64,000 nt of DNA from Conexibacter stalactiti (GCF_035967765.1 NZ_JAYWIT010000004.1), one strand, 5' to 3'; shown: positions 44,329-52,346, numbered from the stretch's first letter. Numbers and translations: made by a program. Notes: generated by a model not told the origin, from the sequence alone.

Positions 44329-44994
44329 TCATTCGATGAGGCCGCGGCGCAGCGCGACCGCCACCGCCGCAGCACGCTCGGAGACCTCGAAGCGTCTGTA
44401 GATCTGCAGCAGGCAGGACTTCACGGTCCCAGTGCTGAGATGGAGCCGCTCGCCGATCTCCCGCGCCCCGAGCCCGTCGGCGACGAAGATCAGCACCTGC
44501 CGCTCGCGCTCGGTCAGGATCGCGTCGCGCTCGCTCGCGGCGCGACGGCGGATCTCGCCCGCGATCAGCGTGTGCGCGTCGCGGCCGAGCGCGACCTCGC
44601 CGCGCGCGGCCGCGGCGATCGCCGTGCACAGCTCGCCGGCGTCGACGGTGCGCGACAGCCAGCCGCCGGCGCCGGCCTCGATCGCCGCGTAGCTGGACGC
44701 GGCGTCGTCGGCCGCGGAGATCAGCAGGATCCGGCTGGCGAGCCCGTCGCGGACGGCGGCGTTGAGCACGCGGCGGCCGTCGATCCCGGGCAGCCGCACA
44801 TCGACGATCGCGACGTCGGGGTGCTCGACGCGCAGCAGCCGCAGTGCGCTGCGGCCGTCGCCGGCTTCGCCGACGAGGCGGAACTGCGCGCACTGGCGCA
44901 CCGCGCGCGCCGCCGCCTCGCGGAACAGCGGCTGTCGGTCCGCGACCAGCACGCGGACCGGCGGCGCGCCGTTGATGGTCGACGGGAGTGACAC
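44329..44994 (-). CDS. NarL-type response regulator (orphan)
   Basis: 221 residues. Receiver with phosphoacceptor Asp in AIVDVRLPG and switch Ser in LLISAAD, but the conserved Lys is replaced by Arg in GGWLSRTV. LuxR HTH: LTERERQVLIFVADGLGARE and LHLSTGTVKSCLLQIY. GTG start 4 bases after the stop of its paralogue. No histidine kinase is encoded nearby. Confidence 0.88.
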   Translation of the reverse strand: MSLPSTINGAPPVRVLVADRQPLFREAAARAVRQCAQFRLVGEAGDGRSALRLLRVEHPDVAIVDVRLPGIDGRRVLNAAVRDGLASRILLISAADDAASSYAAIEAGAGGWLSRTVDAGELCTAIAAAARGEVALGRDAHTLIAGEIRRRAASERDAILTERERQVLIFVADGLGAREIGERLHLSTGTVKSCLLQIYRRFEVSERAAAVAVALRRGLIE

Positions 44995-44998
44995 GCTG

Positions 44999-45679
44999 TC
45001 ACTCGAGCAAGCCGAACCGCATGCCGACGGCGACGGCGGCGGCGCGCTCGGCGACGCCGAGCTTCTCGTAGAGATGGAGCAGATGGGTCTTCACGGTGGC
45101 GGTGCTGATGTGCAGCATCGCCGCGACCTGCGGCGCCGTCTGCCCATCGGCGATCAGCTCGAGGATCTGCTGCTCGCGCCGGCTCAGCTGCGGGCGCTCG
45201 TCGCGCCCGCGCAGGCGGATCTCGCCGGCGACGAGCGTCTGTGAGGTCGCGTCCAGCCGCGTCTCGCCGCGGCCGACCGCCAGCACCGCCTCGCCGACGG
45301 CGTCGGCGTGCGCGTCCTTGGAGACGTAGCCGGCGACCCCGTGCTCGAGCGCGCGGTAGACGTCGTCGGGCGTCACCTCGGCGGCGAGCAGCAGCAGCCG
45401 CGCGCCGCCGGCGAGGTCGTCGGCCGGCTCGACGAGATCGCCGGCGAGCAGCTCGCGGTCGATCACGACGACGTCGGGCCGATGTCGCTCGACCGCCTCG
45501 CGGACGCCGGCCAGCTCGTCGGTCGCGTGCGCGAGCTCGATCATGCGATAGCCGGCGATCGCGCGGACCAGCGCGTCGCGGAAGAGCGGGTGAGCGTCGG
45601 CGACGAGCACCCGCACCGCGGTCGGTGTGGTGGTCTTGCCGCGCCCCCGCGCGGACCAAGACGGGGCTGTTTCCAACAT
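44999..45679 (-). CDS. NarL-type response regulator (orphan), paralogue of 44329
   Basis: 226 residues. Receiver with Asp in VVVIDREL and Lys in GYVSKDA, but the switch Ser/Thr is Ala in LLLLAAEV. LuxR HTH: LSRREQQILELIADGQTAPQ and LHISTATVKTHLLHLY. Both paralogues end with similar VAERAAAVAVGMRFGLLE/VSERAAAVAVALRRGLIE. Likely a duplicated pair transcribed together and signalling from a distant kinase, or without phosphorylation. Confidence 0.87.
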   Translation of the reverse strand: MLETAPSWSARGRGKTTTPTAVRVLVADAHPLFRDALVRAIAGYRMIELAHATDELAGVREAVERHRPDVVVIDRELLAGDLVEPADDLAGGARLLLLAAEVTPDDVYRALEHGVAGYVSKDAHADAVGEAVLAVGRGETRLDATSQTLVAGEIRLRGRDERPQLSRREQQILELIADGQTAPQVAAMLHISTATVKTHLLHLYEKLGVAERAAAVAVGMRFGLLE

Positions 45680-45844
45680 GAGGCGTGAGCGTCCCCCTGA
45701 ATCGGCTCAACACACTTGATTCTATCCCAATATCTCGCTCGGCGAGACAACCCGATTGCGATGGTCGGTAGATTTCCCGTGAATCCTCGGATCCCTCATC
45801 AACCGATCGGAGGATCGGCGGGCGAGCTGTTGATCGCGCGCCGC

Positions 45845-46372
45845 TCAGAACCAGGAGTTCGAGACGCCGGCCCCCGCGGCGCCGTCGCCGTCGCCGTCCT
45901 CGTCGCCGGCGTCAGCAGCCTTCGCCTCGGTCGCGGCGACGATGCGATCGAGCCATGCGCCGACCGTCGCGTGGTCGTCATGGGAGAGCGTCGCGGCAAC
46001 CGCGTCGAGCGCTTCGAACAGCGGCGCGGCATGGGTCACCAGCAGCGCCCGCATCTCCTCGCTGAGGCTGATCACCGCGCTGCGGCCGTCGCTGGGGTTG
46101 GGCCGGCGCGCGACATGGCCGGCACGTTCGAGCCGCTGGATCAGCGCGGTCGTTCCGCCCGAGCTGAGCGCCAGCCGCTCTCTCAGCTCGCCAGGCGTCA
46201 GCTCGCGCTGCTGGGCGAGATAGACGACGGCGCCCATCTCGGTGTCGCTGAGCCCCAGCTGGCGGGCGACGGCGGCGCGATAGCGCTCGATCGCGAGCGC
46301 CTGCCGCGTCAGCAGGTCGCGCAGCTGGAGCGGCCGATATCGGCCGTGCTCGTCCTCGGGTTCGGCGGGCAT
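45845..46372 (-). CDS. MarR-family regulator (minus partner of divergent pair)
   Basis: 175 residues from ATG 46372, beginning MPAEPEDEHG. The winged helix includes GAVVYLAQQRELTPGELRE, LALSSGGTTALIQRLERAG (recognition helix), and the wing RRPNPSDGRSAVISL. The C-terminal tail is acidic (GDEDGDGDG). MarR proteins repress their own operon and are released by phenolic ligands or oxidation; there is one Trp and no Cys. The open frame upstream to 46540 is not needed. Confidence 0.9.
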   Translation of the reverse strand: MPAEPEDEHGRYRPLQLRDLLTRQALAIERYRAAVARQLGLSDTEMGAVVYLAQQRELTPGELRERLALSSGGTTALIQRLERAGHVARRPNPSDGRSAVISLSEEMRALLVTHAAPLFEALDAVAATLSHDDHATVGAWLDRIVAATEAKAADAGDEDGDGDGAAGAGVSNSWF

Positions 46373-46431
46373 CGCGTCGAGCGTAACCGAGCGCCTCAGC
46401 GATGAAAAGCGGCCACCGGACAGCAACTCTC

Positions 46432-46459
46432 TTGAGAAACGATCGAATTGCACTAGGGT
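46432..46459 (+). promoter_or_regulatory. Candidate promoter for the plus-strand MarR gene
   Basis: TTGAGA at 46432-46437 and TAGGGT at 46454-46459, 16 bases apart, inside the 137-base region between the divergent MarR genes. An AT-richer patch lies between them. Plausible sigma-70 type promoter; no clear palindromic MarR box was found. Confidence 0.38.
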
Positions 46460-46509
46460 GACTCCACCTGTCGGTGGGAAGAAGAACCAGAGTTGAGGTG
46501 ATAGGCGCG

Positions 46510-47001
46510 ATGGGCGCACCGCACGAGGACTCCGCCGCACGGATCCGCTGGCTCTTCGCCCAGAAGGAGCTTGCCTGCGCCCGCTACGTGCGCGCCGTCG
46601 CCAGCTCGCTGGAGCTGTCCGAGAACGAGCTGCGCGCGCTCGTCTGCATCGCCCGCCACGGGGAGATCTCGCCCAGCCTGCTGAGCCTCCGCACCGGTCT
46701 CAGCGTGCAGGTCGTCGGCGCGATCTCCAGCCGTCTCGGCGAGCTCGGGCTGATCGAACGACGCCGCCATGAGCGCGACCGCCGCAGCAGGCTGCTGCGC
46801 CTGACGGCTGACGCGGAGGCGACGCTGCAGGCCTCGTTCGCCGCGTTGACGGAGCGGATCGACAGCGTCTTCGAAGCGCTGCCGCAGCGCGACCGCCGCG
46901 TCGTCGCCGCCTTCCTGGAGCGCGTCGCCGACGCGAGCGCGGAGGCGGCAGGCGACGCGAGCTTGCTGCCGGGGCCGGGCTCGCTCGCGGCCGCCGGGTA
47001 A
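46510..47001 (+). CDS. MarR-family regulator (plus partner of divergent pair)
   Basis: 163 residues from ATG 46510, with GAGGTG 8-9 bases upstream. Winged helix: LVCIARHGEISPSLLSLRTG, SVQVVGAISSRLGELGLIER, wing RRHERDRRSRLLRLT. Shares only fold-level similarity with its divergent neighbour, so the pair is not a recent duplication. Likely cross- or auto-regulation through the shared intergenic region. Confidence 0.85.
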   Translation: MGAPHEDSAARIRWLFAQKELACARYVRAVASSLELSENELRALVCIARHGEISPSLLSLRTGLSVQVVGAISSRLGELGLIERRRHERDRRSRLLRLTADAEATLQASFAALTERIDSVFEALPQRDRRVVAAFLERVADASAEAAGDASLLPGPGSLAAAG

Positions 47002-47060
47002 GCCGGTCGCTGCTCGCGGGTGGCGGCCGTGCCCGGCAGGTTGCCGGCGGTCGCGCCCCG

Positions 47061-47645
47061 CTACCGCCGCGCGTGGACGCTGTCGATCAGGCCGTACTCG
47101 ACCGCCTGCTCCGGCGTGAAGAAGCGGTCGCGCTCCATGTCCGCGTGGATCTGCTCGAGCGGCTGGCCGGTGTGGTGCGCATACAGCTCCTCGAGTCGCC
47201 GCCGGGCCGCGAGCGTCTCTTCGGCGTGGATCGCGATGTCGGTCGCCTGGCCCTGGAAGCCGCCGGAGGGCTGGTGGTTGAGGATGCGGCTGTTCGGCAG
47301 CGCCATCCGCTTGCCGCTGGCGCCGGCCATCAGCAGGAAGGAGCCCATCGACATCGCGATCCCGACGCAGATCGTCGCCACGTCGGGCCGGATCAGCTGC
47401 ATCGTGTCGTAGATCGCGAAGCCGGCGGTGACGGAGCCGCCGGGCGAGTTGATGTAGAGGTGGATGTCCTTGGCGGGGTCGACCGCCTCGAGGTGCAGCA
47501 GCTGGGCGACGACCAGGTTCGCGATGTCGTCGTCGACCTGTTGGCCGAGGAAGACGACGCGCTCGTTGAGCAGGCGCGAGTAGATGTCGAACGAGCGCTC
47601 GCCGCGCGCGCTCTGCTCGACGACCATCGGGACGAGCGGGGACAT
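47061..47645 (-). CDS. clpP: ATP-dependent Clp protease proteolytic subunit
   Basis: A 194-residue serine protease. Catalytic Ser99 is in GIAMSMGSFLL, His124 in ILNHQPSGG, and Asp in the DRFFTPEQAVEYGLID region. YINSPGGSVTAG forms the substrate-binding strand. The start is ATG 47645 with an excellent AAAGGAG. It stands alone here: no clpX or second clpP. Its upstream region contains the ArsR-type operators described at 47667-47721. Confidence 0.95.
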   Translation of the reverse strand: MSPLVPMVVEQSARGERSFDIYSRLLNERVVFLGQQVDDDIANLVVAQLLHLEAVDPAKDIHLYINSPGGSVTAGFAIYDTMQLIRPDVATICVGIAMSMGSFLLMAGASGKRMALPNSRILNHQPSGGFQGQATDIAIHAEETLAARRRLEELYAHHTGQPLEQIHADMERDRFFTPEQAVEYGLIDSVHARR

Positions 47646-47666
47646 GGGTGCTCCTTTCGAGCAAAC

Positions 47667-47686
47667 ACGCAACCACAGGGTTGCGT
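47667..47686. promoter_or_regulatory. ArsR-type operator 1
   Basis: Perfect 8-bp inverted repeat ACGCAACC/GGTTGCGT around a 4-base spacer. GCAACC-N4-GGTTGC fits operators known for ArsR regulators paired with AHSA1 proteins. It lies 22 bases upstream of the clpP ATG and upstream of the AHSA1 gene, between divergent genes. Confidence 0.62.
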
Positions 47687-47705
47687 AAACGGTGGCGCTA
47701 GACTA

Positions 47706-47721
47706 GCAACCCTTGAGTTGC
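47706..47721. promoter_or_regulatory. ArsR-type operator 2
   Basis: GCAACC-cttg-AGTTGC, the same layout as operator 1 with one mismatch, centred 37 bp downstream of it and 20 bases before ATG 47742. Two such sites suggest cooperative autorepression of the AHSA1-arsR unit. Confidence 0.55.
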
Positions 47722-47741
47722 ACGAATCCCAGGAGTCGTTC

Positions 47742-48182
47742 ATGACCGCCGAGCCCGCCGCCGCTGTCCACCGCTCCGTCGTGCTGCCCGTCTCCCGCGA
47801 GCACGCGTGGCGGGCGGTCACCGACCCGGACCAGCTCGCCTGCTGGCTCGCCGACGACGTCGAGCTGGAGCCGCGCGCGGGCGGCGCCGCCCGCTTCCGC
47901 TGGGACGACGGCGGCGATCGCGTCGGCGTCGTCGACGAGCTGACGGAGCAGCGCCGCATCGCCTTCCGCTGGCAGGCCGCCGACGCCGACGACGACACCG
48001 GCGAGTCGCTCGTCGAGCTGACGCTCGACGACGTCGAGGGCGGCACGCGCGTCTCCGTCGTCGAGGTCCGCACCGACGCGCTGCGCAGCGGCGACGCCGA
48101 GCTGACGCCCGCCGGCACGCCGACCGCGTGGACGCAGCGGATGGGCGCGCTCGCCGCCTGCTCGTTGTGCGCCTGGGCGTGA
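47742..48182 (+). CDS. SRPBCC/AHSA1 domain protein
   Basis: A 146-residue START-like fold: VLPVSREHAWRAVTDPDQLACWL, then GGAARFRWDDGG and a C-terminal helix TPTAWTQRMGALAACSL. AHSA1 proteins of this kind bind hydrophobic ligands and are usually in an operon with an ArsR regulator, as here. ATG 47742 follows AGGAG. Function unknown. Confidence 0.88.
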   Translation: MTAEPAAAVHRSVVLPVSREHAWRAVTDPDQLACWLADDVELEPRAGGAARFRWDDGGDRVGVVDELTEQRRIAFRWQAADADDDTGESLVELTLDDVEGGTRVSVVEVRTDALRSGDAELTPAGTPTAWTQRMGALAACSLCAWA

Positions 48183-48209
48183 GACGACTCGGCCGGAGCG
48201 GCGATCGCG

Positions 48210-48578
48210 ATGCCTGACGTCGTCGGCGGCGCGAGCGGCCTGGGCGCGGGCGGCGGCCACGACGCCGACCTGCTCGCCGGCGCCGTCTTCGCCGCGCTCG
48301 CCGACCCGACGCGGCGGGCGGTCGTGCGGGAGCTGTCGCGTCAGCCGACGACGACCGCGACCGCGCTCGCGGCCGAGCTGCCGATCTCACGCCAGGCGGT
48401 CGCCAAGCACCTGAACCTGCTCGCCGGGGCGGGCCTCGTCGCGACCGAGAGAGCCGGCCGCGAGACGCGCTACCGCCTCACGCCCGACCCGCTGGAGCAG
48501 GCCGTGCGCTGGATGACCGAGGTCGGCGGCCAGTGGGATCGCCGGCTGGAGCGGCTGCGGCGGCACGTCGCGGAGTGA
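48210..48578 (+). CDS. ArsR-family transcriptional regulator (AHSA1-linked type)
   Basis: 122 residues. Winged helix: VFAALADPTRRAVVRELSRQ, ELPISRQAVAKHLNLLAGAG, wing ERAGRETRYRLTPDPL. There are no cysteines, so it is not a metal sensor of the ArsR/SmtB kind; the group is often called SdpR-like. It probably represses itself and the AHSA1 gene through the operators at 47667-47721. The last 101 bases overlap the PPTase gene on the other strand. Confidence 0.9.
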   Translation: MPDVVGGASGLGAGGGHDADLLAGAVFAALADPTRRAVVRELSRQPTTTATALAAELPISRQAVAKHLNLLAGAGLVATERAGRETRYRLTPDPLEQAVRWMTEVGGQWDRRLERLRRHVAE

Positions 48579-49284
48579 CTCGCTCGCGCTGCATGCGCTG
48601 TTCGCGCTCGGCCGCCGGGCCGCCCGGCTGCGTCGCCAGCGTCAGCCGATAGCCGGGCGGGCAGGGCAGCCGCCGCAGCGCGAAGGGTGCGCCGGCGAAC
48701 GACGCGGCGCCGTGCTCCGGCAGCTCGGGCCGCGCCGGGTCGAGCGCGACGGCGACCGCGGCCGGCTCCTCCAGCAGGCCGCAGCCGATCGCCTTCAGGC
48801 AGGCCTCCTTCGCCGTCCACAGCTCGAACAGGGCCTGCCGCCGGCCCCGCGGCGGCAGGCCGTCGAGCCATGCGCGCTCGCGTTCGTCGCAGGCGAGCGC
48901 CGTGACGGCGTGCTGCTCGCGCAGCACGCGGATCCACTCGAGGTCGATGCCGACCCGCCGCGTGCGCGAGACGGCGCACGCGACCAGCCGGTGGGCGTGG
49001 GCGACGTTGAAGTCGAGCGCGCCGCCGGCGAGCGCGGGGCGGCCGTGGGCGGCGCGCGTCAGCTCGACGGCGGGCGGCGCGATGCCGAGGCAGCGGCCGA
49101 GCAGCAGGCGCAGCGCGCCGCGGCCGACGGTGAAGCGGGCGCCGTCGGCGGGGTCACGGAAGCGCGCCGCGCGGCCGCGCTCAGCGGTGGAGAGCAGCGG
49201 GGCGAAGCGGGCGCAGGTGGCGGCGTCGACGGGGACGAGCCAGACGCGGAGGTCGGCCGGGGCGTGGGCGGGCCGGTGCGACAT
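48478..49284 (-). CDS. 4'-phosphopantetheinyl transferase, Sfp type
   Basis: 268 residues. It transfers phosphopantetheine from CoA to carrier proteins. Motifs: early GRGALRLLLG, then DFNVAHAHRLVACAV, Mg-binding VGIDLEW, and FELWTAKEACLKAIG. The Sfp type is associated with polyketide or non-ribosomal peptide synthases, none of which is in this window. Its C-terminal 34 residues are Arg/Pro/Ala-rich and lie opposite the end of arsR, suggesting the reading frame ran on through its neighbour. Confidence 0.9.
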   Translation of the reverse strand: MSHRPAHAPADLRVWLVPVDAATCARFAPLLSTAERGRAARFRDPADGARFTVGRGALRLLLGRCLGIAPPAVELTRAAHGRPALAGGALDFNVAHAHRLVACAVSRTRRVGIDLEWIRVLREQHAVTALACDERERAWLDGLPPRGRRQALFELWTAKEACLKAIGCGLLEEPAAVAVALDPARPELPEHGAASFAGAPFALRRLPCPPGYRLTLATQPGGPAAEREQRMQRERVTPRRAAAAAPAGDPTGRRPRSSSARPAPAGRA

Positions 49285-49350
49285 CGCCCGCCCACGCTAT
49301 GGGCGGCGGCAGGCGCCGCCCATCGTCCGCGTGGTGGTGCGGGCGGCTCG

Positions 49351-49680
49351 CTAGGCGAGCGCCGGCTCCAGCTCGGCTTCCAGCTTGCGCTTCGGGTAGG
49401 CGCCGACGACCTTCTTCGCGATCGCGCCGTTCTTGAACAGGATCAGCGTCGGGATCGAGAGGACCTCGTAGCTCATCGCCGTCTGCTGGTTGTCGTCGAC
49501 GTTCAGCTTGACGATCTTCAGCGCGTCGCCCCGCTCACCGGCGATCTCCTCCAGCACCGGAGCGACCATGCGGCATGGACCGCACCAGGGCGCCCAGAAG
49601 TCGACGAGAACGGGGACGTCGGACTCGATGACCTCGGCCTGGAAGTTGTTGTCGTTGACCTCGGTGATGGTGCCTGCCAT
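49351..49680 (-). CDS. trxA: Thioredoxin
   Basis: 109 residues with active site WAPWCGPCRM and cis-Pro in SIPTLILFKNG. A standard cytoplasmic thioredoxin for disulfide reduction. ATG 49680 has AAGGAG 11 bases upstream. A TATACT hexamer about 40 bases upstream is a likely -10 element. Confidence 0.96.
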   Translation of the reverse strand: MAGTITEVNDNNFQAEVIESDVPVLVDFWAPWCGPCRMVAPVLEEIAGERGDALKIVKLNVDDNQQTAMSYEVLSIPTLILFKNGAIAKKVVGAYPKRKLEAELEPALA

Positions 49681-49717
49681 GAGAGGGGCTCCTTGCGGGA
49701 ATCGGCTTACTTCACAA

Positions 49718-49723
49718 AGTATA
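49718..49723 (-). promoter_or_regulatory. Candidate -10 of trxA
   Basis: TATACT on the minus strand in a locally AT-rich patch, giving a leader of roughly 30 bases. No good -35 is seen at the right distance, which could mean an alternative sigma factor. Confidence 0.35.
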
Positions 49724-49869
49724 GTGCCCCCGTGAAGGGAGCCCGTGGGCCCAGCATCGCACGCCGCGCTCGCGCGCGCACGTCGTGCGAGGCCGCGCGT
49801 GCGCACGACGGGGAGACGGCGCGCGTCGCGCGCGTGCACGAAGGCGCGTCGGCGAGCTAGGTTCTGCGG

Positions 49870-51645
49870 ATGGCCGACCCCACCAACAGCGAGATCGCGG
49901 CTGCCTTCGACGAGCTGGGCGACCTCTACGAGCTCGACGGCGCGATCATCCATCGTGTCGTCGCCTACCGCAACGCCGCCAAAGTCACACGCGACGCCTC
50001 CGTCTCGGTCGCCCAGCTGACGCGCGAGGGCCGCGTCACCGAGCTGCCCGGCATCGGCGCGACGCTGGAGACGAAGCTCGTCGCGCTCGTCGAGACCGGC
50101 GCGATCCCGCAGGCCGAGAGACTGCGGGCGAAGTTCCCCGCCGGCCTGCTGGAGATGACGCGCCTGCCCGGCCTCGGGCCCAAGCGCGCCCGCCGCCTCT
50201 ACGAGGAGCTGGGGATCGACTCGCTGGAGGCGCTCGAGACCGCCGCCAGACAGCAGCGGATCCGCGACCTGAGAGGGTTCGGCGCCAGAGCGGAGGAGAA
50301 CTTCCTCGCCGCGATCGCGCGCGCGACCGCCGACGCCGAGGCGCGCGGCGGCAACGGCTCCGGCCGCTTCGTGCTCGACCGCGCGCTCGCGATCGCCGAG
50401 CCGCTGCTGGAGCTGCTGCGCGCGCACCCGACCTCCCACCAGGTCGAGCTGGCCGGCTCGGCGCGCCGCTGGGGCGAGTCGGTCAAGGACCTCGACATCA
50501 TCGCCACCGCCGACGACCCGCGCGCGTTGGCCGAGGCGCTCGCCGCCTCCGACCTCGTCGAGTCGACCGCCGGCCTCGGCGACAACGGCGCGCGCGTGCG
50601 CACCCACAGCGGCATGGGCGTCGACCTGAAGGTCGTCGCGCCCGACCAGTTCGGCAACGTGCTGCAGCACTTCACCGGCTCCAAGGAGCACAACGTCGCG
50701 CTGCGCGAGGCGGCCGTGAAGGCCGGCCTGCACGTCTCCGAGTACGGGATCCTCGACGACGCCAGCGGCGAGACGCTGCGCTGCGCGACCGAGCAGGAGG
50801 TCTACGCCAAGCTCGGCTACGCGTACATCGAGCCGGAGCTGCGCGAGAACCGCGGCGAGCTGCAGGCGGCGCGGCTCGACGGCGGCAGCGGGCTGCCGGA
50901 GCTGATCACCGAGGCCGACGTCAAGGGCGACCTCCACAGCCACACGACCGCCTCCGACGGCAAGAACGAGATCGAGCAGATGGCGGAGGCGGCGCAGGCG
51001 CTCGGCTACGAGTACCTCGCGATCACCGACCACTCGGCCTCGCACGGCTTCGGCGACGACGTCTCGCCGCAGCAGCTGGAGGCGCAGATCGAGCGGATCC
51101 ACGCCGCCAACGCCGCCTTCCCCGGGATCGAGCTGCTGGCTGGCAGCGAGGTCAACATCCTCCCCGACGGCTCGCTCGACTACCCGGACGAGCTGCTCGC
51201 GCGGCTGGACTGGGTGATCGCCAGCGTCCACTCGTCGTTCTCGCTCGGCGAGGCTGCGATGACGGAGCGCGTGATCGCGGCGATCGACCATCCCTCCGTC
51301 GACGCGATCGGCCACCTGACCGGCCGCAAGATCGAGGCCCGCCCGCCGTACGCGCTCGACGTCACGCGCGTGATCGAGGCGGCGGCGCGGACCGGCACGA
51401 TGCTGGAGATCAACGGCGCGCCCGACCGGCGCGACCTCAACGACGTGCACGCGCGCGCGGCGGCGCAGGCCGGCGTGCTGATCCTCGTCGACAGCGACGC
51501 CCACCGCACGCGCACGCTCGCGTCCAGCCGCCGCTACGGGATCGCGACCGCGCGGCGCGCCTGGCTGACCGCCGCGCAGGTGGCCAACACGCGCTCCTGG
51601 AAGGAGTTCGCACCGCTGCGCAAGCGCGTCCGTGCGGGCGGCTAG
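49870..51645 (+). CDS. polX: Family X DNA polymerase with PHP nuclease domain (PolX)
   Basis: 591 residues. N-terminal 8-kDa-like region and helix-hairpin-helix motifs (VTELPGIGATLETK, LPGLGPKRARRL). The palm has carboxylates in SVKDLDIIATADD and MGVDLKVVAPD. From residue 350 the PHP domain starts with GDLHSHTTASDG, then AITDHS, and ends LVDSDAHRT; it gives 3'-5' exonuclease and AP-endonuclease activity. Acts in base excision repair. Confidence 0.95.
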   Translation: MADPTNSEIAAAFDELGDLYELDGAIIHRVVAYRNAAKVTRDASVSVAQLTREGRVTELPGIGATLETKLVALVETGAIPQAERLRAKFPAGLLEMTRLPGLGPKRARRLYEELGIDSLEALETAARQQRIRDLRGFGARAEENFLAAIARATADAEARGGNGSGRFVLDRALAIAEPLLELLRAHPTSHQVELAGSARRWGESVKDLDIIATADDPRALAEALAASDLVESTAGLGDNGARVRTHSGMGVDLKVVAPDQFGNVLQHFTGSKEHNVALREAAVKAGLHVSEYGILDDASGETLRCATEQEVYAKLGYAYIEPELRENRGELQAARLDGGSGLPELITEADVKGDLHSHTTASDGKNEIEQMAEAAQALGYEYLAITDHSASHGFGDDVSPQQLEAQIERIHAANAAFPGIELLAGSEVNILPDGSLDYPDELLARLDWVIASVHSSFSLGEAAMTERVIAAIDHPSVDAIGHLTGRKIEARPPYALDVTRVIEAAARTGTMLEINGAPDRRDLNDVHARAAAQAGVLILVDSDAHRTRTLASSRRYGIATARRAWLTAAQVANTRSWKEFAPLRKRVRAGG

Positions 51646-51678
51646 GGTGGCGCTCCACGAACCGGAGGGGCCCGCCGC

Positions 51679-52227
51679 ATGCAGAACGACCTGCTCGACG
51701 CACTGAGAAAGAGCCAACGGTGGCTGATGGTCGCCGGCGTGCTCGCGCTGATCGGCGGCTCGATCGCGATCATCGTGCCGGCACTGGCCTCCGTCGGCGT
51801 CGCGATCTTCATCGGCTGGATGCTCGTCTTCGGCGCGGTCTTCCTGTTCGTCGACGCCTTCGCGGTGCGCGACGTCGGCCGCCTCGTGCTGCGCGCGCTG
51901 GTCGCGCTGATCACGCTCGCCGCCGGCATCGCGCTGCTCCTCGCGCCGCTGAGAGGCACCTACACGCTGACCGTCCTGCTGGTGCTCTACTTCGCGCTCG
52001 CCGGCGTGATGCGGATCGGCGTCGCGATCTCCGAGCGCGGCCTGCCGGGCGCCGGCCTGACCGCCTTCAACGGCGTCGTCACGCTGCTGCTGGCGATCCT
52101 GATCGGCGCCGAGCTGCCGGAGTCCTCGGACTGGGCGATCGGTCTCCTGGTCGGGATCGACTTCCTCTTCTTCGGCTTCGCGGCGATCTCCGCCGCGAGC
52201 GCGTTGAAGCGCTCCACTCCGCAGTGA
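51679..52227 (+). CDS. HdeD/DUF308-like membrane protein
   Basis: 182 residues with six transmembrane helices arranged as two or three repeats (GVLALIGGSIAIIVPALASV; VALITLAAGIALLLAPLRG). HdeD-like proteins are linked to acid resistance in enterobacteria, but most actinobacterial members are uncharacterised. ATG 51679 follows GGAGGGG. Confidence 0.82.
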   Translation: MQNDLLDALRKSQRWLMVAGVLALIGGSIAIIVPALASVGVAIFIGWMLVFGAVFLFVDAFAVRDVGRLVLRALVALITLAAGIALLLAPLRGTYTLTVLLVLYFALAGVMRIGVAISERGLPGAGLTAFNGVVTLLLAILIGAELPESSDWAIGLLVGIDFLFFGFAAISAASALKRSTPQ

Positions 52228-52246
52228 AACCGCCCTTTAGGGCCGT

Positions 52247-52286
52247 TCACAGCTTTCTCACAGTTTCATGACGCGGCGGTCACGAG
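52247..52286 (+). promoter_or_regulatory. Pho-box-like direct repeats
   Basis: TCACAGC (52247), TCACAGT (52258), TGACGCG (52269) and TCACGAG (52280) begin at exact 11-bp steps. The first two match the TCACAGC-N4-TCACAGC site bound by Mycobacterium PhoP and resemble GTTCACC repeats of actinobacterial PhoP/RegX3 Pho boxes. A palindrome GCCCTTTAGGGC (52232-52243) lies just before. The site is 120 bases upstream of a secreted phosphodiesterase gene, a likely phosphate-starvation target. Confidence 0.55.
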
Positions 52287-52302
52287 TCATCGCGTGATCG
52301 AC

Positions 52303-52346
52303 GGGACAGTCACGGTGACCGCACGACGCGGTCACCGTCACGTCCC
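52303..52346 (+). promoter_or_regulatory. Leader hairpin/palindrome upstream of the first phosphodiesterase gene
   Basis: ACGGTGACCGC (52312-52322) pairs exactly with GCGGTCACCGT (52328-52338) around a 5-base loop, and an outer GGGAC/GTCCC stem adds support. It ends 20 bases before the TTG start. It may be an operator or an mRNA element. Confidence 0.45.
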
